From assembly GCA_013115135.1 (NCBI GenBank), contig JABANP010000059.1:62001-126000 (forward strand): a stretch of DNA of 64,000 nt, in the 5' to 3' direction. Positions 35,704 through 45,707 of the stretch are shown here, piece after piece (the first letter of the stretch is position 1; each line of letters begins with the position of its first letter). Made by a program: the position numbers and the translations under genes. The stretch comes from Perkinsus olseni (Eukaryota; Perkinsozoa; Perkinsida; Perkinsidae). The notes under the pieces were generated by a model, which was given only the letters and a program-made list of their open reading frames with translations, was not told where the DNA came from and searched no databases.

Positions 35704-38700
35704 TCACGCCGATGCCTTGGCCTTGCCGCCCTTCTTCTGAGAGACCAACCGTCCGCACAGGTCTCGGAACTGGGCGGCCCTCACCTGGAATTTCCGTTTT
35801 TTGAACGACTTCTCCCTTCTGAGTAGCTGCCTTCCCACTGGCGGGTTTCTCAACCTACAAACAAACACCTTCCGAGTACGAAGCGCCCGCCATGACGATC
35901 GATAACCGTCATGTAAACTCACCTTCTCCTTGCTGGGCTCTACTTTCCTCCTCAGCTTTCTCGGCCCTGAAAATTCTTCAAATACTTCAAAAAATCCCCC
36001 CATCAATTCTACTACTGCTGTTGCTGCTTTTCCAACTTCCGCCTCTTCTTCGAAATCTTAGGCTGCACTTTCTTCTCCTCCGGCGGGGGGAGTTTGCCCT
36101 CCTCTTGCGGGAAGTCGGTCATCACGGTATCCATGAACTCAGTTTTCCTGAAGGCATATCTTTCTCGACCGAATGCGCACAGTGAAGATTCGCTATTACC
36201 ACTTATCCTCACCCCAAGCATGTGTGACAGCCTCGGTCGGTCGACGGTCCTTCCGGACACCTACAGAGACACTCGTAAGTCGAACAAGATGCTCCTCCCG
36301 AACCTTACGTTGGGGGATCTCATTGCTGAACTTCTGCAGTTTGCAAACGAAGAAGCCATCCATATTATGCACCTGCCAGAGGAAATGCAAGGACCTCGAC
36401 GATACGATGGAAGCTTTCCTCATACATCACGCTGTACATGCTACAATCGCCACGCCTCTCAGCACGAAAGAGCGCCAGTGGATGATAGAAGCAGTGACAA
36501 TTCCCTCATTCACTGGGCAGCGCTATTGAGTGAATAATTCTGAGCGGCCCCAGAGATCTTTCTCCCAGAATTGCAAGTAGTAAGCGCTGTAAGGTACGAG
36601 CTGTGGTTATCCTATATTACATGGGGGAAGAATCTTCTAGAATGTTTGAGGCTAGGATGGAACTGCTTGCCACGGAAGGAGGTAAAGCCCTCAGAGCCGA
36701 AGCTGACGACGTCATCGAAGGGAACCACTCGGACATTTCGGGCCTTCAAGATCTGTCAACAACAGGTTATGGCAGCAGCAGGAAGGAGACGGCTCTTACC
36801 GCGTCTATGACCATCTCGTCCTCCTCTACCGCCATGGAGCACGTACCTGTCATGAAGAGATGCCCAACGGTTGCTTCAGAAATCACTCAGGAGCAAGAAC
36901 ACGAGCGCCTCCTTACTGTAGACAATAACGCCGCCCTCCCCGGTGGTTTTGGTGTCAGCATCAACCATATCAATCGCCGTCAAAAGCAGCTCACGTTGAA
37001 GCGACGCATGCTCGGTGAACTCCTTCACGTCTAAAGTAGAAAAGCAGGCCGTGGGTGTCGAACCAGCGACCTTTGGATGTCCTGTCAATGGCCCTACTTC
37101 GTTTAACCTTGATCTTCGGGTCACGGGCGATGATACCAGAACCACTGCACGGGGCATCCAAAAGCACCTGCGTAGATTCCTATTATGCCCGTCAACTCAC
37201 AGGAGGTTCGCAACCGCATTCCAACTGTATCCAACTTTCCCAATACCCTCGACCCTACCCTATCCAACTTCGGCAACATATCTTTAACTTCCTTCCGTCC
37301 ATAGCAGTGACAACGACGTTCGAGAGCCCCAGGCGGTGTACGTTGGCGATGAGGGCCTTGCACCTGAGAATGGCGTATCTTGAGGTTAAGCTGGGCGGAG
37401 ACAAAATCGGCCTACCGATCCTCTCTCAGATCGTTGGCGAACAGGACACCTTGGTTCTGCATCATCTGACCGATGTAGGTGGTCTTGCCTCCAGGAGCTG
37501 AGGGGTAGTCGAATGGTCGTGGGTTCAATCCCGACCCCCTACTATTCTACCTGCACTCATATCAAGGACGGTCTCGCCTGGTCGAGCATTGAGAGCTTGA
37601 ACAGGGACGAAGGACGAGGCGGACTAAGAGCCGAAGATACCATTCCGAAAAACCTTTCGGCTGCGCACTCACCTGTAGCATATAACGACCAGAAAGATAC
37701 TCCGGAGTGGCACCGATGGGTACCGTGGACTCCTTCACAGTGAGGCCCACCTAATGACGCGGAGTCCTCGAGAGCTGCAGAAATTCCCAAGCCCTACCTT
37801 GGTCCATTCTCCCGTGGGTTCTACCTGGCATCCCCGAGCAATCAGCTGCTGTGCAAGAAGGCGTCGACGAGTCTACCACAAAAATAATCTTTCAAACTTC
37901 GCTCCGCCGCCTTTATCCTCACCTTGATAGTATTGGCCCGAATGGTCATCGGTCTCGGCCGATCGTTAGCCTCGAAAAGCTGGACGGCCTCTCCCGGGGC
38001 GAACATGTCCAGTATGTACCTGGAGAGGAATCTTAGGTTGAAGCTGGCACTTGGCGATCTTACGCTGCAAGCTCCTCGTTGTAACCGTAGTAGTTGGCGC
38101 ACAAGCGTGCCTGAGGAGAGGCCAAATCGAAAAAGCAGCTTCGGCTCCGCCCAGGTCGTTACCAGTTCCTCGCGGAGTTCCTTGCTGGTGCACCCTTGCT
38201 TCCGAATAGCCTCCTTGCCAGCAGCCAATAGACGGATGACCTCCTCTAGGCCTGATTAACCATCCAATAACCCAGGTTCTATCCTAGCATTCTACGTTTT
38301 CACACGCCTTCCGCATGACCCAATACTAAGACGCTCCCGTATTACGTTTCTTAAGGGAAGGGATATCCACAACGGCAGCCGAGGTCGCGGCCGCCTCTCC
38401 AGCCTCCTCCGCCTCCTCAAACTCCTCCATCTGAGATCATCAAAAGAAATTCCGATGTCGTTACGCACTGGTAATACGCACGCGCCACCCGAGCAAGGGT
38501 CCCACGCAGATTGCTTTCCTTACCGCCGCTGCCTCCTTTAAGATCCTCCTCATCAGCCTCGTCCGGCAGCTCCTCCTCATCAACATAAGCATCCTCTTCT
38601 TCATCATCATCACTGCCAAAGCCAGCTTCCTCCTCTTCTTCTGCCTCATCATCATCCTCACGGATCCTCTTCTTACTGGCACGGACCAACAGGCCTTCAT

Positions 38701-39129
38701 CGAGGTCCTCCTCTTCGTCGTCGTCATCACCTGGACAACCCAGCAAGCTCCTGAACCCAGTGATCCATTCACGTTGCCAACCTAGAAGGTTCTCCTGATG
38801 GTGCTCAGCATCCTCGACTTCCTCTGCTGCCTCCTCTTCGGCGGCCACTTCCTCTTCAGCCTCCTCCTCTTCGGCGGCTTTTTCTTCGACCTCCTCTTCC
38901 TCAGGCATTGAAGTAGCCTCTACAGGCTCCTCGACAGTCGCCTGGTCCTCTACCTCGTCAGGAACCTTCTGAGTGGGGGCCTGAGGGATGGCGTTCGATT
39001 CCCCTGCCCGCCACTACGGCCAGCATCACCTCCTCCGGTTCCGCCTGCCCTTCAGGCTCTGCCTTCTTCTGATGAGCCCCCTTAATGAAAGCTTGCTGTC
39101 GTCTGACCTTTCTAGAGCGCCTTGCCATT
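35704..39129 (-). CDS. NOP2: NOP2/NSUN1-type rRNA cytosine-C5 methyltransferase
   Basis: Start ATG at 39129 with a basic nucleolar-type N-terminus (MARRSRKVRRQQAF). Intron 38981-39029 follows, then a large Glu/Asp-rich region (38430-38908). The catalytic domain shows TVLDMSAAPGGKTTYIGQ, the AdoMet motif, joined exactly across intron 37498-37550, then RDPKIKVKR near 37105, then HASLQRELLLTAID near 36985 after intron 37031-37097, and NMDGFFVCKLQKFSNE near 36330. The tail is Lys-rich, with the stop near 35704-35706. NOP2 methylates 25S/28S rRNA and is needed for large-subunit assembly in the nucleolus. Three introns carry tRNA-like modules (two antisense, one sense) and one (around 36370-36540) carries dispersed repeat A. 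Exons between 37550 and 38430 and at the 3' end are only roughly placed. Confidence 0.88.
36409..36470 (+). repeat. Dispersed repeat A, copy 3 (in NOP2 intron, antisense)
   Basis: gaagctttcctcatacatc and cgctgtacatgctacaatcg match copy 2 at 44996-45040 closely, then cagcacgaaag. It lies in the intron that precedes the NOP2 exon ending near 36370. Confidence 0.65.
37031..37097 (-). repeat. tRNA-like intron 4 (NOP2, 67 nt)
   Basis: Minus strand: aaaggtc variable-loop-like sequence, gctgg-ttcgaca-cccac, then ggcctgc and a tttt run. Same strand as the gene. Confidence 0.65.
37498..37550 (+). repeat. tRNA-like intron 5 (NOP2, 53 nt, antisense)
   Basis: Plus strand: gtggg-ttcaatc-ccgac with four of five pairs, then ccccta, which can pair with the upstream gaggggt as an acceptor stem. 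The anticodon arm seems missing. Opposite strand to the host gene. Confidence 0.65.
38981..39029 (+). repeat. tRNA-like intron 6 (NOP2 first intron, 49 nt, antisense)
   Basis: Plus strand: tggcg-ttcgatt-cccct then gcccgcca, a tRNA-like 3' end. Three of five stem pairs. Opposite strand to the gene. Confidence 0.5.
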
Positions 39130-39606
39130 TTAATAGATCGGACGGGAGCTGAAAGGTGGGCCGTGGAATCAGTATTTCCAATCTAAGGTCACGACATTCT
39201 AAATGCGAAACATGCATCGCTTCGCTCCGCTAGAATTTTCAACTTCACCGCGCCACGAAATAGGCCGGCTTAGTAAGAAGAGCACATCATCATCAATGTG
39301 TCGATGGTGTATTGAGAACGCCTGCAATCATTTTGAAGGGGAGTATCTTGAGGCGTTCATGGACGTATCCAGAAAGGTTGACCTCATTTCTTGAGGTGGA
39401 ATTTTCTCAAAGATACGCCGCTTTGCAGCGGCAGCTGAGCAGTTTGATGCGCAGGACTCAGTCGTCGAAGTCGATTTTTTAACGAGCGTCTGGGATGGCG
39501 GCGCGGGCTAGGAGGATTGGATTGGATATGAATAAAGTTTGGAATCTTCGGGCAGCCTTTCCGGCGGAACCTCGCTTTGCGTTTTTTTGATTCCAAGTCC
39601 CGACGG
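39130..39606. promoter_or_regulatory. Divergent intergenic region between NOP2 and AP-4 mu
   Basis: 477 bp separate two start codons facing apart, so both promoters should lie here. Contains gcatcgcttcgctccgct at 39214-39231, a variant of a short motif seen elsewhere in the window. I see no TATA-like element that I would trust. Confidence 0.45.
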
Positions 39607-42162
39607 ATGACACCGGCGACGGTCCTCGACTCGGTCTCCCAGTTTTATATACTGTCACCACGAGGAGATACCATCATCACAAGGGACTGTAATGCCGGGG
39701 AATCTTAGGTTACGCCGTGCAAGATGCAAAATAGGTTCACCAGAGTTGTCGTCTGCTCGCTTTGCTTTCGTCAGTACTGAATATTCTCTTTCAGTCCGCG
39801 GCGATATCGTCAAAGGTACGGCTGAGATCTTCTTCCGGAAAGCGAAGTTTTGGAATGGCGGAGAGCCACCGCCGATCTTCGTAATATAAACGGAATAGGT
39901 TTTCTCGATGCTCGCGCTCCAGGGGATAGATCATACTTGTTTCGATGGACTCGGTCTTGACCTATTTTGTATCTTGCCAGAATCTAGATGGGATATCTTT
40001 CATTTACGTCAAACGATCGGGCCTATACTTCGTCCTCACCACCCAATGTAACGTGAGCCCTATGTGGGCAATAGAACTACTCAACAACATGATCAAGGTG
40101 AGGCCTCGGGTTCAATCCCGGGTACGGGCACTCTCCAGCTCAGGTTATCAAGGACTACTGCGGTGTCCTCAACGAGGAATCCCTACGAAAGAACTTCGTA
40201 CTGGTTTACGAGATCTTGGACGAGATGATAGACTTTGGAATCCCCCAGACTACCAATACTGAGGTATTTCCCCCCTTTGGTGGTACCACTCCTTCACCGC
40301 AACAGCAGGTCCTCCGAAGCTGTGTCCACAACGAGGCGATTATGGTTTCGGATAGCCCCGGCACGGCGACAGGCGGGGGTATATTGTCTTCACTGCCAGC
40401 CTTTAACACTAGCCGGACGATGCCATCCACTGCGGTAGGATGCCTTCTGGGAAAACCCTTCGTACTTACAAGTGGGAGTCTAGGTTCATCGTCCTATCGG
40501 CCCGGTAGCCCAGCACGTACCACAAGCTCCTCCTCAAGTCCCGGTCTCTGCAGCCAACTCTACCATAGCGGCTGCTCAGAGTGTGGCGTCCTCGGTAGGT
40601 CGAGCGGGTGTGGTCCGCTCCGTCACAGGCGCTATTGCAGGTTCTCTCCACAGCGACTTCGGCGGTCTCAAGTATGGCGGCTGGACACATACCAGGCAAG
40701 GCTGCTGCTGGAGACCAGAAGAATGAGATCTTCGTTGATATCCTCGAACGGTTGACGGTGAGACACTTCCTCGCCCTACCATTTGGAGTTTGATGTGACT
40801 TCCCGTAGGTTCTGATGAACGCCCAGGGTCAAGTGCTCAACAGCAGCATCGACGGCTCGATCCAAATGAAATCGTAATGTTGTTGAGGGCCTTTCGAGGG
40901 TATCTTTTGTGGTCGCAGGTATCTCACAGGCAATCCCGAGCTGCGGCTAGCGCTGAATGACGATTTGGAGATCCTCAGTCAGCCTAGGGAGGCCGCTCCG
41001 ATGCCCAACTATGGCGGGGGGCCGCAGCAGGCTGTCGTGCCGTTGGACGATTGTAATATTCGCTGCTAGAGGTGTCAGAAAACTTGTGTCATCTTCTGCA
41101 GGCACGTTCCATCCCAGAGTGGACCTCAACGATTTCGACTCCCAGCGGATCCTCTCCTTCGTCCCACCTGATGGAGAGTTTAGCGTTATGAACTACCGCA
41201 TTGACTCGGGTAGGTCAGGCACGGTGAAGCTGCGCTCAATGCGTATCTTGTCTTCTGGATCTTCCTAGGGGGGACCTCATTCTCGCGACCCTGGGTTTCA
41301 TCCTCGGTTAAGATTCCTACACCACTTTCGTTCATGTCAGAATTCCGTCCGCCCTTCCGCGTGACGCCGTTTGTGGACTCGGTGTCGCAGTACAAGGTCG
41401 AACTAGTGATTAAGATACGGGCTGAGGTAATGGTATCTTAGAATTCTTCGCTGTGCGCAATTTCGACTGAGTAGGTGCCGGAGTCTAACTATGGCGGTAA
41501 TATCCAGATGACGATACCGACCCCGCCTGGCACGGCCTCGGTTAATTGCGACATGTCCGCTGTTGGAGGTGAGTGGTCGTAGGCCTGCTCGAGGGAGGTC
41601 TTTAGTCGGCTTGGGTGGCGTCCACTCCGTTGTACTCAGGAGCGTTCGTAGGGGCCGGCCCGAGAGGGATGCAGAAGCCTCCGCCGGTGCAGCAGAGCGC
41701 TGACTTTGTCGAGTCCGAGAGGAAACTATATTGGAATATCAAGAAGCTGCAGGGGGGCCATGAATGTAATGCCAGCCGCTCATCGTCTACTTGCCACTGT
41801 CGAGTGGCCCGGACTCGGACTGCGCTCCCTTGTGTACGGCGAGAGCCGGCTTAGTCAGGCTAGAACCGATGTACCTTGATTTGAGGGGGGGTTGGTATAG
41901 GGGACAGATGCTGACCTCAGGTACCCTTCGAGCGCGTTTGAATTTCGCTCAGCCTGTCAGCGGGAAGCCGAGGATAGGCCCTCTCGCTCTCACCTTCGAA
42001 GTCCCCATGTATGTGGTTAGCGGCCTTCAAGTGAAGTAATACCAATTCGGCATTCCGTGTCTGTCACGGGTCAACCTTAGATACCTCCGAATAGCAGATC
42101 GGTATCAGGGCATGCCCTATGGATCGACACAGGCACCTCAGGGAGCTCAGGGCAATCCGTAA
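39607..42162 (+). CDS. AP4M1: AP-4 adaptor complex mu subunit
   Basis: ATG 39607. Exon 1 encodes [19 protein letters not shown]. After an intron comes [20 protein letters not shown]. Next come [18 protein letters not shown], then [33 protein letters not shown] and [15 protein letters not shown], the longin-like N-domain with the AP-4 style signature. The mu homology domain follows: [87 protein letters not shown] and [20 protein letters not shown]. The stop is at 42160-42162. At least ten introns keep frame. AP-4 sorts cargo at the trans-Golgi network. Intron 40098-40143 is a 46-nt tRNA-like intron, intron 41766-41920 carries repeat B, and the intron ending near 41100 carries the gctagaggtgtcagaaaac motif. 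Confidence 0.92.
40098..40143 (+). repeat. tRNA-like intron 7 (AP-4 mu, 46 nt)
   Basis: The intron begins gtgaggcc, then tcggg-ttcaatc-ccggg, then tacgggca, like a tRNA 3' end. Almost the whole intron is tRNA 3' half. Sense. Confidence 0.7.
41065..41083 (+). repeat. Intronic motif C, copy 1
   Basis: gctagaggtgtcagaaaac inside the AP-4 mu intron that ends near 41100. Identical, inverted, at 43662-43680. Confidence 0.7.
41837..41880 (+). repeat. Dispersed repeat B, copy 2 (in AP-4 mu intron)
   Basis: cgagagccggcttagtcagg and the following taccgatg-like segment lie in the 155-nt intron 41766-41920. A 24-nt stretch (41837-41860) matches the reverse complement of 46506-46529 at 22 positions by my count, and ttagtcaggctagaaccgat resembles copy 1. 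Confidence 0.65.
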
Positions 42163-42456
42163 GTCTGCTTCGCTCCGCTCGAGATCGCTTCATGATAACG
42201 GAGATTCATCACCAGATACCGATGGGTACGGTATGTGACGCAGAGCCAAAGCTATATGATACGGATGGACTGATTGATGGTAGTGGTAAGGAGAGGCCTC
42301 CCACGTGTTTGATACTTACCCCGGGGACGATCTCTGCTGCGTCCCTTGATAAGCTTACTACAGTTTCTCTCGGTCTTCGTGCTTGTTGCTTCTGGATGCC
42401 GGAGCGGTTCCTGGACGCCCCTCTTGTTGTCAGCTATTTATTCATATACTTTTCTA

Positions 42457-45326
42457 ATGACGGAGGCACCCGAAAAGGTGACAGTCCCCGCGGAGGTCAC
42501 TCCTACTCTTTCTAGAGGTACAAGCTCGGCTATTACTGACGAGCTTGCCGACCCTCTCAACACTCTTTCAATGGCTGATCTGCTTGGTCATGCGCCTGAG
42601 GAGAGCAGCAGCCCCAAGTGGTCTGATGTAAAGAACGAGAAAATGCTGCCGAGCAGAGGCAGTCAGGAGACGATGAAGGCAGCGGCTAGCTCCCCAGAGC
42701 TGCCCCAGTCTGAGGACCAATCTGTGGGAAATGCCCCCTCACTGAGTACGTCCATGTCCTCAGCGAGCTCTGCTACTGTGGACATAGGAGTTGGAGATGT
42801 TAGCGTTTATGGTAAGATCACCGTGCATCGCTCCGCTTATTTTTGGAAGAATGTTTTGGAAATTTCCTGTGTGCGTCAGGTCGCTCTTCTGATGCGAGCA
42901 TTTGCACCCTTGGCGGAGGCAAGCCTTTGAAGGCTCACAGCTCATTGGGTGAATCGATGTGGGCCTCAACAATCGGCCCGCGAGCTGCAGGCACGATGCT
43001 CAAGGTATTAACACCGTCGTGGACTAGTCGAAGTCGGGGTGCCTCTTGCCCTTTAATAGAAACACCCGGGTTCGAATCGTGGTTACGGCATTCTGGCGTC
43101 GTTTATAGGTGCCGCTGCGTCGGTTCATGGGTCACTCCAAGAGAAAGTCGTGGAACTCCAACATGGAATCGTAAGAATCGGCAGGGTCGCTCAGCCTTTC
43201 ACTAACCCATGGTCGTGGGTTCGAATCCCAGGGGCATCACTTCTATCCCTGCCTTTAATAGGTACATCAGTGCCTTGCGCTCCGTGGGGAAGCATCTTTC
43301 CGGCATGAGCGTGGATCGCGTGAGGAAGCTGGCCGAGAAACCGTTACCTAATATGATGCTTCCGAAAGGAGTGGTACTACTAGAAGCTTCCTTCTCACCC
43401 GTTTTTCGATGCGTCTTTTTCTCTTCAGTTTCGCTTCGCTCAGTCTCTGAACATCGAGGGCCACAAGGAGCCTCTCCATCTAAGTAGTATCTTCGCCATC
43501 ACGCACAGTCAGGAAGGACGCTGACTCGTCGTCGTCTTCACCTCAGCTTGGATGTGGCCCAACGACATCACACCCAAGAGACCCCCGGAGCTTGCCGTCC
43601 AGGAGATCGGGCCCAGCATCAGCGTCCTCAAGACGAACCCGATCATACTGTGAGCGGAAGTGTTTTCTGACACCTCTAGCTAACGTTTTTCCTGTCCTCT
43701 AGGTATGTCCCCGGCACTCCTTTCTGTGTGTGGGGCAAGGGCGTTCATCGCTACATGCTGTATCTCCTGGCTAAGAGGGCGGGCGCTATTGTGTAAGCGA
43801 CGACGAGTCTGTTGTCAGCCGTTGTGAGCCCGATGGTCTCTCACTGCACATTGCCAGGTGCTGTTTATCGAACAACTCCCTACCGCCAGCTTGCTCTTTG
43901 GAGGAAGGGGTGTGCGATATCAAGGCCGTGTAGGAGGAGGGCTCGGTATGAGTATGGGAGAATGACTTCGCCTCGTGTCCAGATACAAGCATTTCATCGA
44001 TGACATTGGAGTGGACCCAGGCTGCATGTCGGTTGCAGGAGACTCTCTCGGTGCTGGCATGGCGACCTTGGCTCTGGTGGGCCTCAGGGACGAAGGGGTA
44101 GGTGTCTGCTACATGCTAGCTAGAGGTGTCAGTAACTTGATACTTAGGTGCCGCTGCCGAACAGTGCCTGCCTGATGTCGCCTATCACGGACTTGGCTGA
44201 CCAGGTCGATGACGACTCCGACGACTTCAGTTCTTCTGCGGGGGGAGAGTCCGCAGTCCTCGACGATACGAAGTCGTCTAGCGTCGATGGTATTACGGAG
44301 AAGCCCTCTGAAGCGGCGGACACGCCTAAGGATGATTCGGCGGACACGAAAAAGGACGAGGAGACTGGCGGCCTTGGAGATGACATCGTGAACAGTGAGG
44401 AGACGGGCGAGGCTGCGAAGGAGCCCGATGGAGGTCAGCCTCAGTCGTCGAAGTCTGAAAGCTCAAAGGCGAATACTGAGGAGGAAAAGAGCGTGTCGAA
44501 ATCCGAGGGTAGTGAGGAGAAACCCGCAGAGAGTAACGAGAAACCCGCGGAAGCCGCTGCCCCTGCTGCCACACCGGCGCCGTCGAAACCAGTGCCGCCG
44601 CCGGAGAAGAAGGAGTGTGTTGATTACGTTCAGCGTGATCTGGTGAGTTTGTGGTACTATCACTCTGTGCTGGGTGATGTGTTGTCGGCTGGTAGGTGTC
44701 AAGTGTGGCTCAGTATGCTATCGGCAACTGCTGTCCGAACTCACAAGAGGTTTCGCCTTACTACGCTGATCTCAGCGGCCTTCCCAACATGCTGGTAAGC
44801 TCCACGGTTTATCACGGAAGCACGTCTGATAGCCGACACTTTGCCTCAGATCCAGGCCGGGCAGGATGAACTTTTCCTTCCTCAAATCGAGAGGTTCGCC
44901 GCTAAAGTGTCGGCTATGAAGAGCCCGGATACTCACCTGCAGTTCCAAGAATACGAGGAGATGGTAGTGTGGAGGGGCATGGCATTCTGCTGATTGAAGC
45001 TTTCCTTATACATCGTGCTGTACATGGTACAATCGCAACGTCTTCCAGCACAGAGGGCTCCGCCGCCGGCTGTCACGCCAATTTTACGCAATAGTGGTCT
45101 CCAAAACTCTTCCAGTCGCCAGCCCGTCACTGCGCTGTTTCAGGTCCACTGCTTCCAGCTATTCAGTTTCTGTACCTCTGAAAGGGACGCTCCCCGCAGG
45201 GCCCTGGGGACCATGGCTGCCTTCGTGAGCTCTTGCCTGGCCTTTCCTTCTCCGTTCACTCTGTTGTGTCAGGTCCAAGAACACATCAGACCGAGGGGAA
45301 CAAGCGACTCGAACCCTCTCGCCTGA
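42457..45326 (+). CDS. Alpha/beta hydrolase (lipase/esterase type) with a long acidic insertion
   Basis: ATG 42457. A Ser-rich N-terminus ends near 42812, then exons encode LRSVGKHLSGMSVDRVRK, SISVLKTNPIILYVPGTP (oxyanion-strand region, lacking a classical HGGG), HRYMLYLLAKRAGAI and EEGVCDIKAVYKHFIDDIG. The nucleophile elbow AGDSLGAGM is near 44040. VPLPNSACLMSPITDL precedes an insertion of about 145 residues rich in Glu, Lys, Ser and Asp (44203-44640). The fold then resumes with YYADLSGLPNMLIQAGQDEL (Asp of the triad) and MVHCFQLF (His), ending VQEHIRP and the stop at 45326. The order matches the hormone-sensitive-lipase-like hydrolases. Substrate unknown. Introns 43005-43108 and 43171-43261 are tRNA-like, two others carry the gctagaggtgtcag motif, and intron 44962-45145 carries repeat A. 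Confidence 0.82.
43005..43108 (+). repeat. tRNA-like intron 8 (hydrolase, 104 nt)
   Basis: ccggg-ttcgaat-cgtgg (four of five pairs) then ttacggca. The region before it (aatagaaacac) may be a remnant of the anticodon arm. Sense. Confidence 0.65.
43171..43261 (+). repeat. tRNA-like intron 9 (hydrolase, 91 nt, tRNA-Glu-like)
   Basis: The fullest relic. After the donor comes cagggtcgctcag, box-A-like, then cctttcacta (ctttcac is the Glu anticodon loop with TTC), then ggtc, gtggg-ttcgaat-cccag and gggcatca. Sense. Confidence 0.7.
43662..43680 (-). repeat. Intronic motif C, copy 2 (inverted)
   Basis: gttttctgacacctctagc, the exact reverse complement of copy 1, in a hydrolase intron (about 43650-43710). 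Confidence 0.7.
44119..44132 (+). repeat. Intronic motif C, copy 3
   Basis: ctagaggtgtcagt inside the hydrolase intron that ends at the acceptor cttag near 44148. A related ctagaggtgtc also occurs near 61727 in the ankyrin gene region. Confidence 0.55.
44996..45085 (+). repeat. Dispersed repeat A, copy 2 (in hydrolase intron)
   Basis: gaagctttccttatacatc, then gtgctgtacatggtacaatcg, and ggctgtcacgccaa at its end. It lies in intron 44962-45145 in the sense direction. Confidence 0.7.
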
Positions 45327-45707
45327 GAAAGGCCAACTTAGACTCTTTTTATCACACACTTTTGTGACCCATTGACGACGTCATCCAACTCTCGCTGTAA
45401 AAGCCACTTTTGCCGAACCGTCACTCGTTAATACGATACACGCCTCACTAGCAACTGATGCTACTGCCTTCAAGATCGTCGTCATCTTGAAGGCATGCTA
45501 TTCAGGTTATTGTTGAATTTGTATAAGTCCTTCGGGCTCGGCGGCATCGGTCCTGCCGCAGGCCCGAGGTTCCCACATTTTGGGGCCATCTGTTCCTCTG
45601 TTGTACGGTGTACCGTTCGGGCTTTCAGTTTCTCCCACTTCTGAGCGATTGCGTGGCGCGTGAATGGGGACGGCCGGAGTGTTCTCAGTCTCTTTGTTCG
45701 CTGCTTC

